Of a stretch of DNA of 64,000 bases, positions 33,461 through 42,558 are shown in pieces. The notes under the pieces were generated by a model. It searched no databases. It worked only from the letters and a program-made list of their open reading frames with translations, and was not told where the DNA came from. Source of the DNA: Lachnospiraceae bacterium (GTDB lineage Bacteria > Bacillota > Clostridia > Lachnospirales > Lachnospiraceae); assembly GCA_902363555.1 (NCBI GenBank), contig CABJAM010000002.1, positions 558,001 to 622,000 on the forward strand. The letters run 5' to 3'. Numbering within the stretch: position 1 is the first letter of the stretch; each line of letters begins with the position of its first letter. The position numbers were made by a program, and so were the translations under genes.

Positions 33461-35380
33461 TTATCCAAAAATCGTATATCCGTTCTTTCCCCGTTTTTTC
33501 GTGTCATACAAAGCCGAATCCGCCGCCCGGTACAAGTCGGTAAAACCTGTTCCAGCGGAAGGATAAAAGGCCACCCCCATACTGGCCGACAACTGCCATT
33601 TGACATCCGGACAATGATTATCAGAGCAGGTCATGTTCAGTGCGTCCTTCAGGGCCCTGGCCTTATTCTCCGCCCATTGTGCATCCGGAACCGGTATAAA
33701 TACGGCAAACTCATCACCGCCGATGCGCCCCACAATGTCTCCGGAGCGGAAGTAACTCCGTATGATCGAAGCAAACTCCCGTATACACTGGTCGCCAAAA
33801 GCGTGGCCAAACCGGTCATTGACCTGCTTGAAATTATCAATATCAAAGATAAAAAATGCGTAGAGCTCATCCGGCTTTTCAGATAAAATTTTGCGGATAT
33901 ATTCCTCGGTTGCGGTTTTTGATAAAAGTCCTGTCATCCCGTCCATACTTGCTTTCAGCTCCCGGGCCTTCTCGTCATCAATATTTTTTCGATACGTAAA
34001 CATATGCAGGCAGTTATCCTCCGTGGAGTAAAAAATATAGGCGTCAATCCGCATCCAGTGATAATTTTCCCCATCCTGAGTGATTTTAAAATCGTAGCGC
34101 AGATGGTTATTTCCGTGATCGTACTCGCGGGTCACATTGGCCGGGTTAAACGTATTGACATAACCCTCCCGAAATTCCTCCTTGATCTGCTTGCTGGCAA
34201 TAACCTTAAGCCCCTGATCGTAGGGCAGATCTTTTGCCCCCAGACTTTCAAAGTACTGCTCCGTCCGCTTTCCCGCCGTGCAGTTGCGCGTAATGTTCAA
34301 CTCGTAAATATTGTCATAGAGCTGCTCGGTCGCCCGTTTAAACACCTCCTGGCGTTCCTCCATCAGCCGGGTGATCTGCCGGTTAAAATTGCGGATAACG
34401 GATGTGATAACAAAAAGGACGATGAGGATGACAATGAGGATCAAAACGGCCGTCATATAAAGCTTTTGGGTCATATCGCTGATCAGCGCTCCGGTATTTT
34501 GCTCTACCACCAGATGCCACGACAGCTCCGGAATATAGCGGCTCACAATAAAGCTTTTATCACGACTCTTTTTTGCCCCGGTCCACAGCTCCAGACTGTG
34601 CTCGCCATCTTCCCAGTTCAATACCTGAATCCGGATAGTTTCATTATCATAAACCTCAAACCAGTCCACGGCCTCATATCCGGTATAATGGGGCGAAATC
34701 TCAATCCTGCCCGATTTATTGATCAGGCTCACATCCAGGTGATAATCCTCACCATAGCCGGTCAGCAATTGTGTCAGGGAGTCGATGCGGATACCTACGC
34801 CGACGACGCCGATGACCTCCCCAGCCTGATTTTGTATCCGGCAGTTGACAAAAACGGTAATGGCATTATCTGCCCCCGCCACCTCATCATTGTCAACAAC
34901 AAGTGTATATTCCGACGCGCTGTCTAAAAAATTATAATACCATTCATTTTCAGGATTACCTTCGGATAGTATCCGGTCCAGCCCGTTAAAATTATAGTAC
35001 CGGCCCGATGCCGTGGACACAAGAAATACTGAATCAAATCCGTACTTCTCCTGATAGGCGTTCAGATAATCCTTCAGCGTATCCACATACTCATCATCCT
35101 CAAGATGTTCATTCTCCATTGAAATATGATCGATCAAAAAGCTGTCGTGAGCCATAGTGATGGAAATATTCACCGGCTTTGTAAACATGGTCGTTATCTG
35201 ATAATAAATACTTTCAGCCGTCAATGAGGACACCTTCTCGATATTGTCCAGAGAGGCCTGATAATTGGCGCTGTAACTGAACGCCGCCGTCACCATAAAT
35301 CCTAAAACTAAGATAATGCTGATCATAATATTTGTTTTCAAAACCTGGTTCTTCTTCAATGCACAACAGCCTCCGCTCAT
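33461..35380 (-). CDS. Membrane-bound diguanylate cyclase (Cache + GGDEF)
   Basis: About 639 aa. The order is: N-terminal membrane helix, extracellular double-Cache-like sensor (to about residue 290), second membrane helix, a PAS-like segment (NIYELNITRN ... WMRIDAYIFY), and a GGDEF domain with intact catalytic motif (GRIGGDEFAVF). It should make cyclic-di-GMP from GTP in response to an outside ligand. The start is uncertain: ATG 35380 is used, while a TTG at 35359 has a better GGAGG site. Confidence 0.88.
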   Translation of the reverse strand: MSGGCCALKKNQVLKTNIMISIILVLGFMVTAAFSYSANYQASLDNIEKVSSLTAESIYYQITTMFTKPVNISITMAHDSFLIDHISMENEHLEDDEYVDTLKDYLNAYQEKYGFDSVFLVSTASGRYYNFNGLDRILSEGNPENEWYYNFLDSASEYTLVVDNDEVAGADNAITVFVNCRIQNQAGEVIGVVGVGIRIDSLTQLLTGYGEDYHLDVSLINKSGRIEISPHYTGYEAVDWFEVYDNETIRIQVLNWEDGEHSLELWTGAKKSRDKSFIVSRYIPELSWHLVVEQNTGALISDMTQKLYMTAVLILIVILIVLFVITSVIRNFNRQITRLMEERQEVFKRATEQLYDNIYELNITRNCTAGKRTEQYFESLGAKDLPYDQGLKVIASKQIKEEFREGYVNTFNPANVTREYDHGNNHLRYDFKITQDGENYHWMRIDAYIFYSTEDNCLHMFTYRKNIDDEKARELKASMDGMTGLLSKTATEEYIRKILSEKPDELYAFFIFDIDNFKQVNDRFGHAFGDQCIREFASIIRSYFRSGDIVGRIGGDEFAVFIPVPDAQWAENKARALKDALNMTCSDNHCPDVKWQLSASMGVAFYPSAGTGFTDLYRAADSALYDTKKRGKNGYTIFG

Positions 35381-35537
35381 AATAAATAGCAACCCGCACT
35401 CACACTTTTATGTTTTTAATCATATCGCATTATTCCCGCCATATACAGAGTTATTTCCAAATTGGATTCGATTTTACCAAAAAAGTTTTTATATCACCGC
35501 TTGTTATTTCCATAAGATTCTACATTTCACGCAAATG

Positions 35538-35577
35538 AAAACTGCCGCAGCGAAAAAATTGATTCCCGCTGCGGCAG
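35538..35577 (-). terminator. Terminator after the DUF1858 gene
   Basis: The stem CTGCCGCAGCG (35542-35552) pairs with CGCTGCGGCAG (35567-35577), followed on the minus strand by TTTTCATTT. Confidence 0.82.
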
Positions 35578-35623
35578 CTATGCACCACATAAGTCTATGA
35601 ACTATAAAGCCATAAGCACTGAA

Positions 35624-35830
35624 TTATTCATTTTTAGCGAAAAAATCATTGATCTTCGCAACTAATTCATCAGCGTCGATGCCATGCACCATAGCAGCTT
35701 CTTCGATGGTCTCCATCTGAGAAGATGGGCAGCCAAGGCAGTGCATACCGATGCTTAAAAGAATCGGTGCCACATTTGCATCAATTGAGAGAAGTTCGCC
35801 AATCATTGTATCTTTGCTCACCTGTGCCAT
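35624..35830 (-). CDS. DUF1858-domain small protein
   Basis: 68 aa, starting at ATG 35830 behind AAAGGAGGAG; the in-frame extension to 35938 precedes the promoter and is rejected. The motif SIGMHCLGCPSS is characteristic of DUF1858, a small domain often linked to redox or hybrid-cluster proteins. The function is unknown. It is divergent from the ferredoxin gene, which also points to redox. Confidence 0.87.
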   Translation of the reverse strand: MAQVSKDTMIGELLSIDANVAPILLSIGMHCLGCPSSQMETIEEAAMVHGIDADELVAKINDFFAKNE

Positions 35831-35876
35831 ATTTTCTCCTCCTTTGCGCAGATATTTGCTGTTATCAGCTATGTTG

Positions 35877-35905
35877 ATTATAATACAAACATGTCGTTTT
35901 TGCAA
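35877..35905 (-). promoter_or_regulatory. Promoter of the DUF1858 gene
   Basis: On the minus strand: TTGCAA (35900-35905), a 17-bp spacer, TATAAT (35877-35882). Confidence 0.72.
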
Positions 35906-35928
35906 ATCCAATTTCAAGAAAATGGGTC

Positions 35929-35957
35929 TTGTAATCACCCCTGTTTTGTATTACAAT
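35929..35957 (+). promoter_or_regulatory. Probable ferredoxin promoter
   Basis: TTGTAA (35929-35934), a 17-bp spacer, TACAAT (35952-35957). Confidence 0.6.
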
Positions 35958-36007
35958 AATTGTGTAATTAAAATGTACATATTTGAAAATACAAGGAGGT
36001 AATACCA

Positions 36008-36178
36008 ATGGCATATGTAATTTCCGATGCTTGTGTATCTTGCGGTTCCTGTGCCGGCGAATGTCCGGTAGGCGCTATCAGCGAAGGCGATGGCAAATTT
36101 GAAATCAATGCTGATGAGTGCTTAGATTGCGGTTCCTGCGCAGGCGCATGCCCGACAGGAGCAATTTCTCAGGAATAA
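36008..36178 (+). CDS. 2[4Fe-4S] ferredoxin
   Basis: A 56-aa clostridial-type ferredoxin, a low-potential electron carrier. Two cluster motifs of the CxxCxxCxxxCP kind are visible (CVSCGSCAGECP and CLDCGSCAGACP), arranged as two homologous halves. AAGGAGG precedes the ATG. It is divergent from the DUF1858 gene. Confidence 0.96.
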   Translation: MAYVISDACVSCGSCAGECPVGAISEGDGKFEINADECLDCGSCAGACPTGAISQE

Positions 36179-36204
36179 TTTTACTGTACACGGGCTGACC
36201 CGAA

Positions 36205-36260
36205 AACAGTAACATCGCCGGCCCATTTAAAGCCGCCTGCGGCATGGGGCCGGCTCATTG
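36205..36260. repeat. 56-bp GC-rich hairpin repeat, copy 1
   Basis: It begins AACAGTAACATCGCCGGCCC and ends GGGGCCGGCTCATTG. GCCGGCCC pairs with GGGCCGGC. Copy 2 at 46716-46771 differs at 6 of 56 positions. Confidence 0.8.
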
Positions 36261-36302
36261 TCAAAGCTATACGGCTGTCCGGTAATTACCAGACAGCATA
36301 TC

Positions 36303-36339
36303 AGAAGCCCTGCAATACTCCATTTGCAAGGCTTCTTTT
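36303..36339 (+). terminator. Ferredoxin terminator
   Basis: AGAAGCC(C)TGCAA (36303-36315) pairs with TTGCAAGGCTTCT (36324-36336), followed by TTTAT. Confidence 0.8.
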
Positions 36340-36353
36340 ATATCCCGAATTTT

Positions 36354-37130
36354 TTAAAAGGCTTTCTTTTTCCGAAACAGCCGCTTTTTTTGTTTTGGAC
36401 TGGCATAGGACGGTACCTTTGCCGCAGCCGCCTCCTTACGACCCTTTTGTTTTTTTCGAATCATTTCATCCAGATCCCGGAAGCGCTCCTCATCCTTTTC
36501 CTCCTGTACCCGGAACAGATAATCCATTTCCTTAATAACCTTGCCGGTCACCTGCTCTTCAAGCACCTGATTGTTCTTTTTTAATGCCTGCATCACAATT
36601 CCATCCATTATGTACTTGAAATGCTTCATCTTATCTTCCGCACTGATAGCTTCCACCATGGCCGACTCGGATACAGACAGGCCGCCGTCCGTCTCCTGTG
36701 GCGGGGCAGACAGATCCGTCATGGGCGTATCCGTCGTAACCCCTGCAGCTCCTGCATCCCCTGCATCTCTTACATCCCCTGCATCACTTGCATCCATTTC
36801 CTTCCTATTTGGCATATCCGGCAACCGATCCGGGGCCTGTCCGTCACCATCGCCATAATTTTTGCGGACCTTGTCCAGCGATATGATATTGCTGGGCGCT
36901 TCCTCCGTCACAGTGGACAGAATCATTTTTATAGCCTTCAATTGAAATCCTTTTTCCTTTAAATCTCTGACCTGGGTAAATAATCGGACCTCTTTATCAG
37001 TGTAGTAGCGGTGACCCATCTCATTTCTCGGTATGTCCATGCCAAGCTCTTCTTCCCAGTACCGCAGCACATGAGGTTCCACGTCAATTAATTTTGCCGC
37101 GTCCGATATGATATACCTTTTTTCATTCAT
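36354..37130 (-). CDS. MerR-family transcriptional regulator
   Basis: About 258 aa. The N-terminal MerR winged helix reads DAAKLIDVEPHVLRYWEEEL ... MGHRYYTDKEV, followed by the long helix. The middle (about 110-140) is a low-complexity Asp/Ala/Gly stretch encoded by a short tandem repeat (CCTGCATC-like, near 36750-36800). The C-terminal third is charged and coiled-coil-like with a basic end (KQKKRLFRKKKAF). No effector domain is recognised. The start at ATG 37130 follows GGAGG. Confidence 0.87.
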   Translation of the reverse strand: MNEKRYIISDAAKLIDVEPHVLRYWEEELGMDIPRNEMGHRYYTDKEVRLFTQVRDLKEKGFQLKAIKMILSTVTEEAPSNIISLDKVRKNYGDGDGQAPDRLPDMPNRKEMDASDAGDVRDAGDAGAAGVTTDTPMTDLSAPPQETDGGLSVSESAMVEAISAEDKMKHFKYIMDGIVMQALKKNNQVLEEQVTGKVIKEMDYLFRVQEEKDEERFRDLDEMIRKKQKGRKEAAAAKVPSYASPKQKKRLFRKKKAF

Positions 37131-37208
37131 CAATATACCTCCATAAATCGCCTTCTTAATCTTTATCGTATGTATTCGGCGCCTTTAAGCGGTTCTTAAG
37201 CTTAATTT

Positions 37209-37236
37209 ATTATAGCAAAATGAAGCTAAAATTCAA
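37209..37236 (-). promoter_or_regulatory. Promoter of the MerR gene
   Basis: On the minus strand: TTGAAT (37231-37236), a 16-bp spacer, TATAAT (37209-37214). Confidence 0.6.
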
Positions 37237-37417
37237 TTTTAAGAGGCTCATAACATTTCTCGGTATATTGGGAATATTCTTTCTTATAAGGGATATTTTG
37301 CAAAATTGAGGGCGTTAATTTACGGGATTTTAGCGAAAATAGAAATATTTTACAAAAAACATTGTAGAGAGCACAAACACAAAACCAGGCCAGACCGTTC
37401 ACCTCCCCCGCCTGCGC

Positions 37418-37533
37418 ACCAAAAAGGAGATATCACGGGCCGGAACCAAAAAGGAGACACCACAGGCCGGAGCAAAAAAAGGAGACGCCACGGGCCGGAG
37501 CCGAAACTCCGGGCCACGCAGCATCTCCTTTTT
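37418..37533 (-). terminator. Terminator with three tandem copies of one arm
   Basis: Three near-copies of AAAAAGGAGA..CACGGGCCGGA lie at 37418-37444, 37445-37470 and 37471-37498. One inverse partner (CCGGGCCACG...ATCTCCTTTTTG, 37508-37533) can pair with each, best with the third. The 417-bp gap 37131-37547 holds this and the MerR promoter. It ends the transcript of the large membrane protein, which stops at 37548. Confidence 0.7.
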
Positions 37534-37547
37534 GATTTGCGTTAAGA

Positions 37548-40133
37548 TCAGAAATTTTCGGGATCTGCCACATCCAGCAGTATTCCCACCTTGTAAATTT
37601 CACCCTCGACACTGTTAATGAATTTACCACGCTCGGACTGCACGATCCGCTTTGCTTCCATAAGACCGCGGCCCATGGCGTTGGTCGTCTGATCCAGGAG
37701 GTTCTCACGGATAGTATTCTTCATCAGGTAGATTATTTTACCATTTTGAGCGTACATTTCAATATAGACTCTTGTGCCCTCTTCCGCGTATTTCTCAATA
37801 TTGTCAAACAGGATGGACAAGACTTTGATCGCGTTGGCTTTGTCGATATCCAGATAGATCGGTTTCTCCGGCGCTCTCAGTGTAACTCCGATGGAACGGG
37901 CTTTCAGCTTTAAGCGGAACAGCTTGCGCACATCCTTATTGAGCTGGATGAAATCCACAAGACCCAGTTCATCGTAAATCTGTTCCGGAGTTTTTGGCGT
38001 TTGATCGGTACCTGCTCCGTCAAAACCGGAGGTCCGCACAGCAGCGCCGGCCGCCGATGGCTTATCTGCACTGGCAGCTCCGGCCAAACCTGCTGCTGCT
38101 TTTGACGCACTGGCAGTGGTGCCCGCAACTGGTGCTTTAACGCTGCCCGCCGTAGCGGCCGCTTTTGCTGCACTGTCGGCACTGGCGGTGCTGCCCACAA
38201 CTGGTGCTTTGGCGCTGCCTGCTGTGGCGGCCGACTTATCAACTGCGCTGGATGCGGTGCCGGTCTTAACGGCTGCGTTGGCCGCATCACCAGTTTTTCC
38301 GGCTGCGCCGCCTGCGGCACCCGGTGTTACTGTAGCGTTGGCACCGGCTTTCTTACTACCCGAAGCGGCGGAAACCGGCTTTTTCAAAACATCTTCATCC
38401 GACGGCAGGCGGACTGGCTCCATGACAACGGTACTGTCAGTAACCGCATTCTTTTTAACATCCATATCCAGGCCGGGAAGGGTAACGGTATCGGTGGTCA
38501 CCTTTGAAGGCTCCACAATCTTAACATTCTCTGTGTTTGTCTCAACTCTGGCTGCTTTACGGGCGGCAGGCTTCTGAGCGGGCCGCAACGGCTCCGGTTC
38601 GCCAAAGCCCAGGCTGTCCAATACCTTCTGACGTTCTTCATTAGAAAGGACGACGGTTTTATCCGTAACCTTTGTGTGAATGTTCTGCTGAGTCGCTCCC
38701 TGGGCGTCAGAGCTGTGATCCTCATAACCACCGGACTCGGGAATCTTGATATCCTTACTGAAATCAACGTCCTCCCAGCTTTCAGGTTCATCCTCTTTCT
38801 CAATAGCCTGAACCGGCTCCTGAGGAAGCTCATCCTCGTCCTCATAATAATCCTCATCATCGCCCACACCGAAAATACAGCTTATAAAACCGATCAGCTC
38901 GATGATAAATACAATAGGCGCTACGATAAAGATCACCGGTATACTCTTGGAAGTTATGGTAATATCCCTCATATAAAGCAGGGCGTAAACAAGCGCGCCA
39001 TTTAATGCGATCAGGAACAGAAGGATGATGATCACCTTCACAGCCTTGGGCAGCTTGCTCAACTGAACATTGATTCCATGACAGGCCTTATAGATCACCG
39101 CATTGGTGATAAATGTTCCGGCTTTGATCCTGCGCACAAGACTGAAATAACCGCGGATCAGGAACACGTAGATTAAAAATGCATCTGCGGCCTTCAAATA
39201 CGTTCCAAACTTCATGTCATGGCCCATGAGATAGTACAGGCCATAAATCAGACCGCCAACGATGGCAAAAATCAGGATTGCTGCAACCTCTGTAAATATT
39301 TTGTCAAACCAGGTCAGGTGCACGCCATAGTAGCCCTTGCGCGTTCCCGTAGCCATCACACAGTAAACGAGCAAAATTATAAATACTACAAGGGCGGCAA
39401 TACCGAAAATCTTTGCCTTGCCAAAGTAGTCTGTCATTTTCTGATAATCCAGATAGGATTCGTAGAAGGAATCCTGCTGGGTCAGGTTATTATCCACTGC
39501 GGTATAGATCGTGTAAGCGTTATTACATTCATCCAGAGCGGTCTTCCAGGCCGTCTTATTAAGGCCAATCGTAGGCACACCGCTGGTCACCTTAAATTCG
39601 TTATTGACAGTTTCGATCTGCAGGAAATGATTGCTGGATTCGATGCGCTCTCTGGCGTCATCGCTGCTTACAGCAACTCTTTCCTGATTTTCATTAACGA
39701 TGAAAAATGAAAAATTGGTGTTGGCGCCCAGGACGCTGGCGGACATCTCAGCAACACGCTCCGGTGTCACCTCACCCTCAGCCTCGATCGCCTGAAGTAA
39801 TTTAATGAGCTTATTTATGCTTTCGTTATATTCTCTTGAAAAACCGTTGCTGTCGAAATAGCTTGTACTATAAACGCCGTCTGTATACCGGTCGTCCACA
39901 TACTTAAAGCATATATAAGCCGACAACCCAACAACCACCGCCGCAATACACAGTAAGATGCGGGCAATGATCTTGGCCGGCATACATTTTGTTAATTTAA
40001 ACCCCTCGTCGCCATCATAGTCTGTATATTCATCCTGATTTCCGGCTGAAACACTTCGCTGCACTGGTTCTTCCTGCGGTACCACATCTTCGTCGATGTC
40101 ATCCCAAAAATCACGTTTTTTCTTTCTGGCCAT
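37548..40133 (-). CDS. Large membrane protein with C-terminal GHKL-ATPase-like domain
   Basis: 861 aa. An acidic N-terminal tail is followed by a membrane helix (~55-75), an extracytoplasmic domain (~80-255), and about five more membrane helices (to ~440). Then comes an acidic cytoplasmic linker, an Ala/Gly/Ser/Lys-rich repeat region (~600-730), and a C-terminal domain like the ATPase of sensor kinases (N-box-like LFDNIEKYAEEG; a G-box-like NAMGRGLMEAKRIV). No phospho-acceptor His box is evident and no response regulator is adjacent. AAAAGGAG precedes the ATG. It could be a degenerate or partner-dependent sensor; function is not established. Confidence 0.75.
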   Translation of the reverse strand: MARKKKRDFWDDIDEDVVPQEEPVQRSVSAGNQDEYTDYDGDEGFKLTKCMPAKIIARILLCIAAVVVGLSAYICFKYVDDRYTDGVYSTSYFDSNGFSREYNESINKLIKLLQAIEAEGEVTPERVAEMSASVLGANTNFSFFIVNENQERVAVSSDDARERIESSNHFLQIETVNNEFKVTSGVPTIGLNKTAWKTALDECNNAYTIYTAVDNNLTQQDSFYESYLDYQKMTDYFGKAKIFGIAALVVFIILLVYCVMATGTRKGYYGVHLTWFDKIFTEVAAILIFAIVGGLIYGLYYLMGHDMKFGTYLKAADAFLIYVFLIRGYFSLVRRIKAGTFITNAVIYKACHGINVQLSKLPKAVKVIIILLFLIALNGALVYALLYMRDITITSKSIPVIFIVAPIVFIIELIGFISCIFGVGDDEDYYEDEDELPQEPVQAIEKEDEPESWEDVDFSKDIKIPESGGYEDHSSDAQGATQQNIHTKVTDKTVVLSNEERQKVLDSLGFGEPEPLRPAQKPAARKAARVETNTENVKIVEPSKVTTDTVTLPGLDMDVKKNAVTDSTVVMEPVRLPSDEDVLKKPVSAASGSKKAGANATVTPGAAGGAAGKTGDAANAAVKTGTASSAVDKSAATAGSAKAPVVGSTASADSAAKAAATAGSVKAPVAGTTASASKAAAGLAGAASADKPSAAGAAVRTSGFDGAGTDQTPKTPEQIYDELGLVDFIQLNKDVRKLFRLKLKARSIGVTLRAPEKPIYLDIDKANAIKVLSILFDNIEKYAEEGTRVYIEMYAQNGKIIYLMKNTIRENLLDQTTNAMGRGLMEAKRIVQSERGKFINSVEGEIYKVGILLDVADPENF

Positions 40134-40222
40134 TCTTTTTCTCCTTTTATGCAGATTCTCCCATGAAATCTATTATCGTTTGTCATGCCTCACCTCTGTA
40201 AACCATGGGCAGTATATTTCCT

Positions 40223-40251
40223 ATTTTACACTAAAAACGATATCGAATCAA
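40223..40251 (-). promoter_or_regulatory. Promoter of the large membrane protein
   Basis: On the minus strand: TTGATT (40246-40251), a 17-bp spacer, TAAAAT (40223-40228). The rest of the 314-bp gap 40134-40447 holds a degenerate palindrome and a lone TATACT (40281-40286) for trxA. Confidence 0.6.
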
Positions 40252-40358
40252 TCCCTCTATTCAAAACTCTTTAAATAGTGTATACTATGACTGAATGAAA
40301 AAACTCTTTCTACAAATACTAATCTATGAACCTGTTTTAATTTCAGGCTTATATTACA

Positions 40359-40400
40359 GTAACTGTATCCGTTCAGAAGAACCGGACGGTTACCAGTAAC
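40359..40400. repeat. Degenerate copy of the intergenic palindrome
   Basis: It starts GTAACTGTATCCGTTCAGAA and ends ACGGTTACCAGTAAC. It resembles the 29-bp palindromes elsewhere but is less symmetric. Confidence 0.4.
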
Positions 40401-40447
40401 TTTAACTAAAAAACCATTTATTGAGTTAAGAAAGGAAGGTTTTATCA

Positions 40448-40765
40448 ATGCTTAAACATTTTACAGATGCAACTTTCAAATCCGAAGTCCTCGATTCCAA
40501 TATGCCTGTTTTAGTCGATTTTTATGCAGACTGGTGCGGCCCCTGCAAAATGATGGGCCCCGTAGTTGAAGATCTGGCCGGAGCGTTTGAAGGCCGCGCG
40601 GTCATCGGCAAGCTCAACGTGGATGATAATCCGGATACTGCCGGCACCTACGGCGTCATGTCCATTCCAACCCTGCTTTTCTTTAAGGACGGCAAGATTG
40701 CCGATAAAATTGTGGGCGCCACATCCAAGGGCAGCCTGGAAGCTGTATTGAATAAATTAATTTAA
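40448..40765 (+). CDS. trxA: Thioredoxin
   Basis: A 105-aa thiol-disulfide reductant with the active site WCGPCK in the usual place and the cis-Pro motif (SIPTLLFF). AAAGGAAGG precedes the ATG. The reductase gene follows after 13 bp, making a functional pair. Confidence 0.97.
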   Translation: MLKHFTDATFKSEVLDSNMPVLVDFYADWCGPCKMMGPVVEDLAGAFEGRAVIGKLNVDDNPDTAGTYGVMSIPTLLFFKDGKIADKIVGATSKGSLEAVLNKLI

Positions 40766-40778
40766 AGGAGCCATCGTT

Positions 40779-41705
40779 ATGAGTAAAATATATGATCTTG
40801 TTATTATCGGTTCCGGCCCTGCAGGCTTAAGCGCCGCTGTGTACGCACAGCGGGCCTGCCTGGATACATTAATTATAGAAAAGACCGGCATGAGCGGCGG
40901 TCAGATCCTGACGACTACCGAGGTGGATAATTATCCCGGCATGCCCGGCATCGGCGGCTTCGATCTGGGCATGAAGATGCGGGAGCACGTGGATAATCTG
41001 GGCGGTCTGTTCCAAACCGGTGAGGTCATGGAAATTACAGACCATAAGGATATTAAGGAAATCCGTCTGGATGACGGCAATGTGATCCAAACCCGTACCA
41101 TTATCATAGCTACCGGAGCCAGCCACAGGAAGCTGGGTATCCCCGGTGAAACTGAATTTACCGGAGCCGGCGTTTCCTACTGTGCGACCTGTGACGGTGC
41201 ATTTTTCCGGAACCGCACCACAGCCGTCATCGGCGGCGGTGATGTGGCTGTGGAGGACGCTATTTTCCTTGCAAGACTTTGCCAGAAGGTATATGTCATT
41301 CACAGACGTGACAGCTTCCGGGCCGCAAAGGTATTGTCCGAAAAGCTCCTTGCCCTGGAAAATGTGGAAGTCCTCTGGAACACCACACCGGTGTCCATCA
41401 CCGGCAGCACAAATGTGGAGAGCTTAAACATCCATCATAAGGATACCGGAGAGGACCAGAGCATTGCCGTGGACGGTGTATTTATCGCCGTAGGTATGGA
41501 GCCCAATACTGATATTTACAAAAGCCTTGTAACTACGGACAAAACCGGATATATTGTAGCCGACGAAACCTGCCGCACCAATGTACCGGGCATTTTCGCC
41601 GCAGGGGATATCCGCACAAAGCAGCTCCGCCAGGTGGTTTCTGCCGCTTCGGATGGCGCCAACGCCGTGTATTCCGTACAGCGTTACCTGGAAGAAAATT
41701 TATAG
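40779..41705 (+). CDS. trxB: Thioredoxin reductase
   Basis: A 308-aa FAD/NADPH enzyme that re-reduces thioredoxin. The FAD motif GSGPAGLSAA, the redox pair CATCDG, the NADPH motif GGGDVAVE and the C-terminal FAD motif GIFAAGDIR are all intact. AAAGGAG precedes the ATG. Confidence 0.97.
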   Translation: MSKIYDLVIIGSGPAGLSAAVYAQRACLDTLIIEKTGMSGGQILTTTEVDNYPGMPGIGGFDLGMKMREHVDNLGGLFQTGEVMEITDHKDIKEIRLDDGNVIQTRTIIIATGASHRKLGIPGETEFTGAGVSYCATCDGAFFRNRTTAVIGGGDVAVEDAIFLARLCQKVYVIHRRDSFRAAKVLSEKLLALENVEVLWNTTPVSITGSTNVESLNIHHKDTGEDQSIAVDGVFIAVGMEPNTDIYKSLVTTDKTGYIVADETCRTNVPGIFAAGDIRTKQLRQVVSAASDGANAVYSVQRYLEENL

Positions 41706-41712
41706 GAAAAAT

Positions 41713-42498
41713 ATGCATAAGAAATATTTCTTTTTTGACATCGACGGCACACTCACAGTCAATGACCCGGTGACCCACAAGTCCACTGTACCTGCTTCCA
41801 CAAAACGCACCCTGGAAAAGCTCAGGGAGAACGGCCATTTTGTCTCCATTGCCACAGGACGCGCCCATTGGATGGCCATGGAGGTGGTCGATCTTGTAAA
41901 TATTGACAATCTGGTGACTGATGGCGGAAACGGCATCGTCTTAAACGGCGAGTTAGTGGAACTGCTGCCGCTGGATCATGCACGGGCCGCGGCCATCTGT
42001 AATCAGATCCACGCTATGGGCCGCGGTGTCGGCGTTGCCCTTCACGACGATAACCGGCTGCACTGCAAAAACGACCGTTTTGCAAAGGATAACCCGGCCT
42101 TTGCATCGTTTATAAACTATATCATTGACGAAAACCTGGATTTTGATAAAGAAAAAAATATATACAAAATTTTTCTCAGCATTACGGAAGATGAGGAGAA
42201 GGATTTCCCAATCCTTACGACCATGCCGCACATGCGTTATCATCCAAATAACCTTATGATCGAGCCGTCGGATAAATATTCCGGCATTGAACGCGTTATG
42301 AATTACCTTGGCGCGCCTATGGAGGATGTGGTCGTTTTCGGCGACGGCTGGAACGACGTTGATATGTTTTCCAAAGCCCCACTTTCCATTGCCATGGGCA
42401 ATGCTGTGGATAAGCTTCAGGAAATGGCAGACTTCGTCACAAAGCCAGTGGATAAGGACGGCATAGAGTATGCCTGCCGCCATTTCGGGTGGATTTAA
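41713..42498 (+). CDS. HAD-superfamily hydrolase (Cof type)
   Basis: 261 aa from ATG 41713, 7 bp after the trxB stop. Motif I is FDIDGTLT, motif IV is FGDGWNDVDMF, and a type IIB cap lies between. Family members are sugar- or cofactor-phosphate phosphatases; the substrate cannot be read. A longer in-frame extension lies inside trxB and is rejected. Confidence 0.9.
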   Translation: MHKKYFFFDIDGTLTVNDPVTHKSTVPASTKRTLEKLRENGHFVSIATGRAHWMAMEVVDLVNIDNLVTDGGNGIVLNGELVELLPLDHARAAAICNQIHAMGRGVGVALHDDNRLHCKNDRFAKDNPAFASFINYIIDENLDFDKEKNIYKIFLSITEDEEKDFPILTTMPHMRYHPNNLMIEPSDKYSGIERVMNYLGAPMEDVVVFGDGWNDVDMFSKAPLSIAMGNAVDKLQEMADFVTKPVDKDGIEYACRHFGWI

Positions 42499-42558
42499 AG
42501 CACTGCGATGCGGTAATAACGATCGGATCGCAGATGCAGACAGGGAGGAATTTTAATT

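Noticed and set aside
37306..37545. 79-codon plus-strand frame with GDTTGR-like repeats
   Set aside because: It is the translation of the triple terminator arm, not a gene.
40257..40448. 63-codon minus-strand frame before trxA
   Set aside because: It lies over the degenerate palindrome and the trxA ribosome site; no family likeness.
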